NCBI GenBank assembly: GCA_033720855.1
Contig: JAWWBR010000048.1
Coordinates: 1 to 23,487 of the forward strand
DNA length: 23,487 nucleotides
Direction of reading: 5' to 3'
Origin: SMXQ01 sp033720855
GTDB lineage: Bacteria > Pseudomonadota > Alphaproteobacteria > SMXQ01
Every line of letters starts with the position of its first letter. The stretch's first letter is position 1. The translations under genes and the position numbers were made by a program. Shown one piece after another: positions 13,116 through 19,638 of this stretch. Below the pieces are notes generated by a model. The model saw only the letters and a program-made list of their open reading frames with translations, was not told where the DNA came from and did not search any database.

Positions 13116-13980
13116 ACCCGGCCGGGGCGACCGGGACCTGAACCTGCGCATCGCCGAACGTCTCAGCGAGGCCGCGGATATCCTCGAACGCCAGGGCGCC
13201 AACCGGTTCCGCGTCGCCGCCTACCGCCACGCCGCCGAAACCGTGGCGGGACTTGGCGAGAATGTCGCCGACATCGCCGAACGCCGGGGGATCGAGGGGC
13301 TGATCGCGCTTCCCACCATCGGCGAATCGATCGCCTCGGCCATCATGCAGATGGTCCGCACCGGGCGCTGGCCGCAACTCGAGCGGCTGCGCGGTACCCT
13401 CGACCCCGAGGCCCTGTTCCGGTCGGTCCCGGGCGTCGGCCCGGCCTTGGCCAAGACGCTGCACGAGACCCTCCATGTCGACACCCTGGAGGCCCTCGAG
13501 GTCGCCGCCCACGAAGGGCGGCTGCAAGAGGTGCCCGGCATCGGCCCGCGCCGCGCGGCCGCCCTGCGCGCGGCCCTTGCCGACACCTTGAATCGCCTCC
13601 GCCCGGCGCGCACGCGGCCGGGGCCGGGGCCGCTTCCCGATGTCGCCGACATCCTCGACGTCGATGCCGAATACCGGCGCAAGGCGAAGGCGGGGGATTT
13701 GCCGACGATTGCCCCCAAGCGCTTCAACCCCGAAGGCCGCGCCTGGCTTCCCATCCTCCATAGCGAACGCGGGTCCTGGCATTTCACCGCCCTGTTCTCC
13801 AATACCGCGCTGGCCCACCGCCTGGAGCGCGTTCACGAATGGGTGGTCGTGTATTTCTATGGCGACGACCATCGCGAAGGCCAAAACACCGTGGTCACGG
13901 AAACGCGCGGGCCCCTCGCGGGCCGCCGGGTCGTGCGCGGGCGCGAGCGGGAATGCCGCAGGCATTACGGCATCGGATAA
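13084..13980 (+). CDS. Helix-hairpin-helix protein resembling the PolX N-terminal region, without a polymerase palm
   Basis: The gene encodes 298 residues. Residues 18-185 resemble the 8-kDa and fingers parts of bacterial PolX / DNA polymerase beta: RIAERLSEAADILERQGANRFRVAAYRHAA, then three helix-hairpin-helix motifs, LIALPTIGESIASAI, RSVPGVGPALAKTL and QEVPGIGPRRAAALRAAL. These bind the DNA backbone without sequence choice. The catalytic palm with its Asp triad and the PHP exonuclease are absent. The last 100 residues are a different domain (DILDVDAEYRRKAKAGDLP, a WLPILHSERGSWHFTALFSNT segment, EWVVVYFYGDDHREGQ and VVRGRERECRRHYG) that I cannot name. The ATG at 13084 lies within moaE (32-base overlap); no other in-frame start suits the helix at 18. 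A DNA repair or end-binding role is inferred only. Confidence 0.75.
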   Translation: MPSPPDGKTAEPGRGDRDLNLRIAERLSEAADILERQGANRFRVAAYRHAAETVAGLGENVADIAERRGIEGLIALPTIGESIASAIMQMVRTGRWPQLERLRGTLDPEALFRSVPGVGPALAKTLHETLHVDTLEALEVAAHEGRLQEVPGIGPRRAAALRAALADTLNRLRPARTRPGPGPLPDVADILDVDAEYRRKAKAGDLPTIAPKRFNPEGRAWLPILHSERGSWHFTALFSNTALAHRLERVHEWVVVYFYGDDHREGQNTVVTETRGPLAGRRVVRGRERECRRHYGIG

Positions 13981-14038
13981 CCGTTGCAAAGAACGTCAGG
14001 CGCGGAGCGGATACCGCCGCCGAGCGGCGATCCCGGTC

Positions 14039-14938
14039 TCAGGCGGCGGAGGATGCCGTGCTGCCCGACCCGCGCACCAGCTTGTCGTAATCCTCGATCA
14101 GCGCGCGGGTGATGTCGCCGACCACGAATGTCCTGCCGTCGATCTCCCCCACCGGCGTGACCTCGGCGGCGGTGCCGGTCAGGAAGACCTCTTGGGTGCG
14201 GGCCAGTTCGTCGGGCTCGATGTGACGCTCGACCACCTCGAAATGACGCGCCCGGGCCAACTCAATCACCGTCCGCCGGGTGATGCCGTCGAGGAAGCAA
14301 TCGGGGGTGGGGGTATGGATGATCCCGTCCTGGACCAGGAAGATGTTGGCACCGGTGGATTCGGCGATGTAGCCGCGGTAGTCCAGCATCAACGCGTCGT
14401 GGTAGCCCCGGGCCTCGGCCTCATGCTTCGATAGGGTGCAGATCATATACAGTCCCGCCGCCTTGGAATTGGTCGGCGCGGTGTCGGGCGCCGGCCGCTT
14501 CCAGGACGAGGTCATCAGGCGAATGCCGGTGAGCCGGTCTTCGGGATTGAAATAGGACGGCCACTCCCAAGCCGCGATGGCGACGTGAACCTTGGTGTGC
14601 TGGGCCGAGACCGCCATCATCTCGCTGCCGCGCCAGGCGACGGGACGGACGTAGGCGTTCTTGAGGCCGTGGGTTTCCACCACCAGTTTGCACGCCGCGT
14701 CGATGTCCTCGATGCCGTAGGGAATTTCGAAGCCGAGGATCTTGGCCGAATTGAACAGCCGTTCGGTATGGTCGCGCAGCTTGAAAATGGCGCCGTCGTA
14801 GACCCGTTCGCCTTCGAAAACGCAAGACGCGTAATGCAGGCCATGGCTAAGCACATGCAGGCGCCCATCGCGCCAGGGCACGAGTTCGCCGTCATACCAG
14901 ATGACGCCATCACGGTCGTCGAAAGGCAAAAGCGCCAT
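14039..14938 (-). CDS. ilvE: Branched-chain amino acid aminotransferase
   Basis: The 299-residue product is a fold-type IV PLP enzyme. It interconverts Leu, Ile or Val and their 2-oxo acids with 2-oxoglutarate and glutamate. Seen features: LSHGLHYASCVFEGERVY near residue 30, RDHTERLFNSAKIL, YVRPVAWRG, the PLP lysine in TNSKAAGLYMI (Lys159), ESTGANIFLVQDG, TPTPDCFLDGITRRTVIELA and EVFLTGTAAEVTPVGEIDG, the last two lining the phosphate-binding end of PLP. The length is that of class IV BCATs. The ribosome site is weak. It is divergent from the marR gene with a 78-base shared promoter region, so it may be under that regulator's control. D-amino acid aminotransferases share the fold, but the EGERVYDG and TGTAAEV patterns favour BCAT. 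Confidence 0.93.
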   Translation of the reverse strand: MALLPFDDRDGVIWYDGELVPWRDGRLHVLSHGLHYASCVFEGERVYDGAIFKLRDHTERLFNSAKILGFEIPYGIEDIDAACKLVVETHGLKNAYVRPVAWRGSEMMAVSAQHTKVHVAIAAWEWPSYFNPEDRLTGIRLMTSSWKRPAPDTAPTNSKAAGLYMICTLSKHEAEARGYHDALMLDYRGYIAESTGANIFLVQDGIIHTPTPDCFLDGITRRTVIELARARHFEVVERHIEPDELARTQEVFLTGTAAEVTPVGEIDGRTFVVGDITRALIEDYDKLVRGSGSTASSAA

Positions 14939-14983
14939 GAGCCAATACTTTCAATGGCTTACGAGGGTCCCGAAAGAACGTTG

Positions 14984-15017
14984 CGTTGACTAGCATTTGC
15001 CATCATATATGTCAACG
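14984..15017. promoter_or_regulatory. Inverted repeat in the ilvE/marR divergent promoter
   Basis: CGTTGAC at 14984-14990 and GTCAACG at 15011-15017 are perfect inverted arms, 27 bases from centre to centre. The right arm ends on the first base of the marR GTG. Within it the minus strand has TTGACA (15015-15010), a 17-base spacer and TGC plus TAGTCA (14992-14987), an ilvE promoter with an extended -10 but a poor hexamer. A regulator bound here could block both genes. Confidence 0.4.
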
Positions 15018-15565
15018 TGGCTGACTTAAAATCAGGCTTTAATCCGCTTTTCCTGCGCGAGGAAGATTTGCGCGAGGGCATAGAGCTGTTGTTCTTCGCC
15101 TACCGCGATTTTCTCGAGGAGGCGGACCAGGTCCTGGCCCGCCATAAGCTGGGCCGCGCCCATCATCGGGCGCTGTATTTCATCGGCCAGCATCCCGCCA
15201 TCACCGTATCGGGGCTCCTCAAACTGCTGCGCATCACCAAGCAAAGCCTGTCCCGGGTGCTCGCCGATCTGGTGGCGTTGGAGATGATCGAGCAGACCCC
15301 CGGTCTGCGCGACCGGCGGCGGCGGCATCTCCGACTTACCGCCAAGGGCCTGGAGGTCGAACGCGATCTGACCGCCCAGCAGCGGGCACTGCTGGCGCGG
15401 GCCTATCGGCAAGCCGGGGCGGAAGCCGTCGACGGATTCCGCAAGGTGCTGCTGGGGCTGATCACCGAACAGGACCGCAGGGCGCTGATGGCCAGGCGGG
15501 ACCAGGCCGAGCCCACCGAGGACATCGAGGCCCCCGGCGCCCGCATCGGACGCGCCGGACGCTAG
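15017..15565 (+). CDS. MarR family transcriptional regulator (PetP-like context)
   Basis: The gene encodes 182 residues. A MarR winged helix-turn-helix spans about 45-115: HRALYFIGQHPAITVSGLL, the recognition helix LLRITKQSLSRVLADLVAL, and the wing with Asp-Arg-Arg-Arg (TPGLRDRRRRHLRLTAKG). Helices on both sides make the dimer. The N-terminus FLREEDLREGIELLFFAYRD recalls PetP, the MarR protein next to the PetR response regulator in Rhodobacter; this is recollection, not a search. The GTG at 15017 has no ribosome site and sits at the end of the inverted repeat, so the mRNA may be leaderless; homology-like sequence begins soon after, so a later start is unlikely. It leads a three-gene operon with a response regulator 18 bases downstream and a histidine kinase. 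No ligand can be read. Confidence 0.88.
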   Translation: MADLKSGFNPLFLREEDLREGIELLFFAYRDFLEEADQVLARHKLGRAHHRALYFIGQHPAITVSGLLKLLRITKQSLSRVLADLVALEMIEQTPGLRDRRRRHLRLTAKGLEVERDLTAQQRALLARAYRQAGAEAVDGFRKVLLGLITEQDRRALMARRDQAEPTEDIEAPGARIGRAGR

Positions 15566-15583
15566 GGGAGAGGCGGGCCGAAC

Positions 15584-16297
15584 ATGCCCAACAGCGATGC
15601 ACAGTCCCCGACGGACCTGGTCGACGACCCGCATATCCTCGTCATCGACGATGATCGCCGTTTGCGCGATCTTCTGCGCCGCTACCTCTCGGAAAACGGG
15701 TTCCGCGTCACCACCGCGTCGGACGCGGCCCAGGCCCGGGCGCGGATGCGGGGGCTCGATTTCGACCTCCTCGTCCTCGACCTGATGATGCCGGGGGAAA
15801 ACGGTCTCGATTTCGCCCAGTCCCTGCGCGGCGAAAGCGGGGTGCCGATCCTCATGCTGACGGCGATGGGCGAGACCGAAGACCGTATCGCCGGCCTCGA
15901 ACGCGGCGCCGACGATTACCTGCCCAAGCCCTTCGAGCCGCGCGAGTTGGTGCTGCGCATCCTCCGCATCCTCGGGCGCACCACGCAGCGGACCGGCGCC
16001 GGGGGCGTGGTCGCCTTCGGCGAGTGCCTGTTCGACCTGGGACGGGAGGAACTGACCCGCGCCGGGGCGGCGATCCGCCTCACCACCACCGAAGCCCGGC
16101 TGCTCGGCTCCCTGGCGCGGCGCGCAGGCGAGCCGCTGGACCGCGAAATCCTGCGCCGGGACAGCGGCGCCGACGTCAGCGACCGCGCCATCGACGTCCA
16201 GGTCGCAAGGCTGCGCCGCAAGATCGAGCCCGATCCCAAGTTGCCCCGCTACCTCTGTACCGTGCGCGGCCACGGCTACGTTCTAAAGCCCGATTGA
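15584..16297 (+). CDS. OmpR-family response regulator
   Basis: The gene encodes 237 residues. The receiver domain (about 17-130) has the acidic pair Asp22/Asp23, the phosphorylated Asp66 (LLVLDLMMPGENG), Thr93 (LMLTAMGE) and Lys115 (DDYLPKPFEPREL). The C-terminal winged helix (about 140-235) has LTTTEARLLGSLA, SDRAIDVQVARLRRKIE as recognition helix and YLCTVRGHGYVL as wing, so it is an OmpR/PhoB-class DNA-binding regulator. A GGAGAGG stretch (15567-15573) lies 10 bases before the ATG. It is the partner of the EnvZ-like kinase whose start lies 10 bases after this stop. Its targets are not known; the inverted repeat upstream of marR and the direct repeat at 6850-6866 are places to test. Confidence 0.95.
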   Translation: MPNSDAQSPTDLVDDPHILVIDDDRRLRDLLRRYLSENGFRVTTASDAAQARARMRGLDFDLLVLDLMMPGENGLDFAQSLRGESGVPILMLTAMGETEDRIAGLERGADDYLPKPFEPRELVLRILRILGRTTQRTGAGGVVAFGECLFDLGREELTRAGAAIRLTTTEARLLGSLARRAGEPLDREILRRDSGADVSDRAIDVQVARLRRKIEPDPKLPRYLCTVRGHGYVLKPD

Positions 16298-16307
16298 GGC
16301 GTCCGTG

Positions 16308-17633
16308 ATGTTTTCCCCCGGCGCGGTCATCAAGCGATTCCTGCCCCGGACCCTCTTGGGCCGGTCGCTGCTGATCATCGTATCGCCCCTGATCCTGCTG
16401 CAGATCATTTCCGCCTGGGTATTTTTCGAACGGCATTGGGATACGGTCTCGGTGCGGCTCGCCCGCGGCCTCGCCGGCGACATCGCCGCCACCATGGCGC
16501 TGCTGCGGGAGAATCCCGGCCCCGAGGGCCGAAAGGCCACCTTTACCTTCGCCCACACCCATTTCCGCATCCGCGCCTCGCTCAAGGAAAAGGCGATCCT
16601 GAAAAACGCGACGCCCACGGCGAATCCCGACCGCTTGGAGCGTGTCCTGCGCAAGGCGCTCAACGACCGCATGAGCCTGCCGCTGGCGATCGACTCGCGA
16701 TCGTTCGACCGCGACGTGATCATCGATATCCAGTTGCCCGACGGGGTCCTTCATCTGATCGCGCCGCGCAAACGCCTGTTCACCTCGACGACATACCTGT
16801 TCGTGGCCCTGATGGCGGGAAGCTCCCTCATCCTTTTCGCCGTGGCCATGATGTTCATGCGCAATCAGATCCGCCCGATCCGGCGCCTGGCCATGGCCGC
16901 CGACGCGCTCGGCAAGGGGCGTGAGGTCTCGGTGTTCCGGCTTCAGGGCGCGACCGAGGTGCGTCAGGCCGCCAATGCCTTCAACCGCATGCGCGAACGG
17001 CTGCAGCGCCAGGTTACCCAGCGCACCGAGATGCTGGCCGGCGTCTCCCACGACCTGCGCACGCCCTTGACCCGGATGAAGCTGCAACTCGCCATGCTGG
17101 AGGACACGCCGGGCGTCGAGGAGTTGAAGGACGACGTCGAGGAGATGGAACGCATGGTGGAAGGGTATCTGGCCTTCGCCCGGGGCGAGGGGAATGAGCC
17201 GATGACCCGCACCAATCTTCGCGAACTGGTGGAGGACGTGGTGGCCGCGGCGCGACGCGCGGGCGGCATCGTCGATTACACGGCAGAGGGCGCGCTTACG
17301 CTTGCCGTGCGCAAGGAGGACCTGAGGCGCTGCATCGCCAACCTGATCTCCAACGCCACCCAATACGGCACCCGTGCCGCGGTCGGCGTGGTGCGCAAAC
17401 CCGACAGCGTGGAACTGACGATCGACGACGACGGGCCCGGGATTCCCGAGGACAAGCACGAAACCGTTTTTCGCCCGTTCAGCCGCCTGGAGCAATCGCG
17501 CAACGTGGAGACCGGCGGCGTCGGCCTGGGCCTCACCATCGCGCGGGACGTGGTCCATGCCCATGGCGGCGATATCGCGCTGTCCAAATCGCCGCTCGGC
17601 GGCTTGCGCGTCCGCCTGATCCTGCCGGCCTAG
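16308..17633 (+). CDS. EnvZ-like sensor histidine kinase
   Basis: The gene encodes 441 residues. Two membrane helices (about 17-40 and 158-183) enclose a periplasmic domain of about 115 residues. A HAMP linker follows (NQIRPIRRLAMAADALGKG), then a HisKA dimerisation domain with GVSHDLRTPLTRMKLQLAML, where His248 is the phosphorylation site, and an HATPase domain with NLISNATQYG, DDDGPGIP and GVGLGLTIARD. The H-box is nearly that of EnvZ. It phosphorylates and probably dephosphorylates the adjacent regulator. I chose the ATG at 16308, 8 bases after GAGG (16296-16299); the GTG just before it at 16305 would be only 5 bases from that site. The periplasmic part has many basic residues and no named sensor fold. 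Confidence 0.95.
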   Translation: MFSPGAVIKRFLPRTLLGRSLLIIVSPLILLQIISAWVFFERHWDTVSVRLARGLAGDIAATMALLRENPGPEGRKATFTFAHTHFRIRASLKEKAILKNATPTANPDRLERVLRKALNDRMSLPLAIDSRSFDRDVIIDIQLPDGVLHLIAPRKRLFTSTTYLFVALMAGSSLILFAVAMMFMRNQIRPIRRLAMAADALGKGREVSVFRLQGATEVRQAANAFNRMRERLQRQVTQRTEMLAGVSHDLRTPLTRMKLQLAMLEDTPGVEELKDDVEEMERMVEGYLAFARGEGNEPMTRTNLRELVEDVVAAARRAGGIVDYTAEGALTLAVRKEDLRRCIANLISNATQYGTRAAVGVVRKPDSVELTIDDDGPGIPEDKHETVFRPFSRLEQSRNVETGGVGLGLTIARDVVHAHGGDIALSKSPLGGLRVRLILPA

Positions 17634-17676
17634 CGATCCCGCCGACCCGGGCCGCATCGGCAACCGGCTTCGGCGA

Positions 17677-18501
17677 TCAGTCCGCCAGTTCCCGCGACCG
17701 GCGCGCCGCCGCGGCCACGGCCCGCACCATCATCGCTTCCAAACCATCGGCGCCCATCAGCACCTCGAGCGCCGCGGCGGTGGTCCCGCCGGGGCTGGTA
17801 ACCTCCTCGCGCAGCCGCGCCGCCGATTCGGGCGAGCGGTGGGCCAGTTCGGCCGCGCCGATGACCGTGGCCCGGGCCAGCCGGCGGGCCAGGTCGTCGG
17901 CCAAACCGGCCTCGCGGGCGGCGGTTTCGAGGCATTCGATGAGGTGGAACAGGTAAGCGGGACCGGAACCCGATACCGCGGTGACGGCGTCCATCAGCGC
18001 CTCGTCCTCGATCCAGACCACCTCGCCCACCGCCTCCATCAGCGCCGCGGCGAGGGTTCGCCCGGCGTCATCCACGGCCCCGGTGGCGTAGAGCGCCGTG
18101 ATCCCGCGCCCCACCTGGGCGGGCGTGTTGGGCATGGCCCGGACGACGGCGGCTCCGTCGCCGAGGATCGAACGGAAATACGCCGTCGTCTTGCCCGCCG
18201 CGATCGACAGGACGACGGTCCCGGCCTCGGCGATCGGGCGATACACCGCGGCATCGTCCATCACCTGGGGCTTGAGGGCGAGGAGAACGAGGTCGAAGGC
18301 CTCGCCCCCGGCGAGGACGGGCCCGGCATCGGCCACCAGATCGACCCCAAGCGGCGCCAGGGCTTCCCGGGCCTGATCCGAGGGCTCGACCACGGTGACC
18401 GCCCCGGGCGCGGCGATCGCCTTATCCAGCCATCCCCTCAGCAGCGCCCCGCCCATGCGGCCGCCGCCAACCAGGAGCAGCCTGGGGCCGGTCCCGGCCA
18501 T
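17677..18501 (-). CDS. proC: Pyrroline-5-carboxylate reductase
   Basis: The 274-residue cytoplasmic enzyme reduces 1-pyrroline-5-carboxylate to L-proline with NAD(P)H, the last step of proline synthesis. The Rossmann motif is LLLVGGGRMGGALLRGWL near the N-terminus; LALKPQ, VVRAMPNTPAQVGRGITALY and the signature VTAVSGSGPAYLFHLIE are present, as is the C-terminal dimer segment EEVTSPGGTTAAALEVL. It starts six bases after the ybjN stop on the same strand, so the two are co-transcribed. The two genes follow ubiK in an order I recall from many alphaproteobacteria. The 43 bases between this stop and the convergent kinase gene hold no clear terminator. Confidence 0.96.
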   Translation of the reverse strand: MAGTGPRLLLVGGGRMGGALLRGWLDKAIAAPGAVTVVEPSDQAREALAPLGVDLVADAGPVLAGGEAFDLVLLALKPQVMDDAAVYRPIAEAGTVVLSIAAGKTTAYFRSILGDGAAVVRAMPNTPAQVGRGITALYATGAVDDAGRTLAAALMEAVGEVVWIEDEALMDAVTAVSGSGPAYLFHLIECLETAAREAGLADDLARRLARATVIGAAELAHRSPESAARLREEVTSPGGTTAAALEVLMGADGLEAMMVRAVAAAARRSRELAD

Positions 18502-18507
18502 GGCCGC

Positions 18508-19011
18508 CTAGGCCTCGCCGGCGGGATCGATCAGGGCGCAGGCCACCGCCTCCGCCGCCGACTTGCCGCCCCAGATGACGAACTGGAACGCCGGGTAGAA
18601 GCGGTCGGATTCGGACATCGCGATATCCAGCAATTCCTCGATCTGCGCCGCGCTGGGACCAGCGGTGCCGCGCAGCAGCATGGCGTAGCGGAACATCGGC
18701 AAGCCGTCATCCGACCACAGGTCGAAATGGCCAAGCCACAGTTTCTCGTTGATCATCGCAAGCAGGCCGCCGATCTCCGCCATTCGCGCCCTGGGCACGC
18801 GCATGTCCAAGGCCAGGGAGAAATGGATCGCGGCGGCTTCCCGGTGCCAGGCGAAAAACAGGCGATAGTCGCACCATCGTCCGGCCACTTCGACCGCGAG
18901 CTCGTCGTCGCCCAGCCGCTGGTGGCTCCATGCATTGGCGCCGACGATCTGTTCGACGAGGTCGATGGGATGGGCGTGTGCGGAGCCCGTGTATGAGAGG
19001 GATTCGGTCAT
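18508..19011 (-). CDS. YbjN domain-containing protein
   Basis: The gene encodes 167 residues of the YbjN family, whose fold resembles type III secretion chaperones and whose role is not settled (in E. coli it affects stress and motility). Visible features are the N-terminal HPIDLVEQIVGA helix, the strands VEVAGRWCDYRLFFAWH, AAAIHFSLALDMRVP, the EIGGLLAMINEKLWLGHFDLW segment typical of the family, and a final helix with ESDRFYPAFQFVIWGGKSAAEAV. I start at the ATG at 19011, which has GAGG 10 bases upstream; an ATG at 19020 is too close to that site, and an extension to 19104 looks unconserved. It lies directly upstream of proC. The ubiK terminator upstream suggests this gene has its own promoter in 19012-19153, but I could not place it. 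Confidence 0.85.
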   Translation of the reverse strand: MTESLSYTGSAHAHPIDLVEQIVGANAWSHQRLGDDELAVEVAGRWCDYRLFFAWHREAAAIHFSLALDMRVPRARMAEIGGLLAMINEKLWLGHFDLWSDDGLPMFRYAMLLRGTAGPSAAQIEELLDIAMSESDRFYPAFQFVIWGGKSAAEAVACALIDPAGEA

Positions 19012-19153
19012 TACCGGCATGCCTCGAACGTGGCAGGTACTGGCGGCGGCAGGGAGGCGGCGAGACGCGCAAACGGTTGGCTTCACACGCGGGCGCCGAA
19101 CCACGATATGTAGTGTTCTATCCCCCTTACCCCACTATGGAAGGTAGGTTGCC

Positions 19154-19176
19154 AAAAACCTTGCACGCCCGCAAGG
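19154..19176 (-). terminator. Intrinsic terminator of ubiK
   Basis: On the minus strand CCTTGC pairs with GCAAGG (19176-19171 and 19164-19159) around a 6-base loop, followed by five Ts (19158-19154). It lies 50 bases after the ubiK stop and separates ubiK from ybjN. Confidence 0.6.
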
Positions 19177-19203
19177 GGCGATTGCGGCGGCCCAACAATT
19201 AGT

Positions 19204-19212
19204 TGTGGATAA
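19204..19212 (-). promoter_or_regulatory. Single perfect DnaA box
   Basis: TGTGGATAA is the exact complement of the consensus TTATCCACA. It is alone here, between the ubiK stop and its terminator. It could be a titration site or chance; no box cluster or AT-rich block surrounds it. Confidence 0.4.
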
Positions 19213-19225
19213 GCTCGGGTCCGGA

Positions 19226-19558
19226 TCAGGACTTGGTCGTTCTTGGCTTGCGGGCTTTGGAGCGGCCGCCCCCGCCCCGGCGCGGCGCGGTCGCCGGTTT
19301 GGCCCGTGATGCCTTATCGCCGGCGGCCTCGAGCTCGGCAATTCTGGCGGCCAGAGATTCGTTTTCCGCCCGCGCCTTCGCGGCCATCGCCTTCACCGCC
19401 TCGAACTCCTCGCGGGTCACGAACCCCTCGCGCCCCAGCACCGCGGCGAAGCGCTGCTTGAGTAGCTCTTCGGTTTCCCGGCGCAGGCCGGAGGCGACGC
19501 CGAGGGCGCCGGCGGCGACGCGGGCGAGGTCATCGAGGATCGGGTTTCGAGTCTGCAT
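19226..19558 (-). CDS. ubiK: UbiK family accessory factor (BMFP domain)
   Basis: The gene encodes 110 residues with the features of the UbiK/YqiC family: an N-terminal amphipathic helix (MQTRNPILDDLARVAAGALG), the VTREEFEAVKAMAAKA segment, and a C-terminal coiled coil (RAENESLAARIAELEAA). In E. coli UbiK trimerises, binds UbiJ and lipids, and helps ubiquinone synthesis under aerobic growth. The last 28 residues are a basic, Lys/Arg/Gly-rich tail (RRGGGGRSKARKPR), common in alphaproteobacterial versions. AAGGGA lies 8 bases before the ATG at 19558; a TTG at 19576 would add six residues. It is 80 bases downstream of the TPR gene on the same strand and is followed by its own terminator. Confidence 0.88.
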   Translation of the reverse strand: MQTRNPILDDLARVAAGALGVASGLRRETEELLKQRFAAVLGREGFVTREEFEAVKAMAAKARAENESLAARIAELEAAGDKASRAKPATAPRRGGGGRSKARKPRTTKS

Positions 19559-19638
19559 CCGTGTGGTCCCTTTCAATCATTATGGGCCGCGCCGTCGGCG
19601 TCGGCAACCCGCGGTGGCCGGGAGCCGCCCCACCGGGC

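Noticed and set aside
13063..13989. A 308-codon minus-strand frame opposite the helix-hairpin-helix protein
   Set aside because: The plus-strand frame has the three Gly-x-Gly hairpins with normal spacing; the antisense has no such order.
16176..17663. A 495-codon minus-strand frame opposite the histidine kinase
   Set aside because: It covers the kinase and part of the regulator, has no recognisable domain and follows the third-position GC bias of the real genes.
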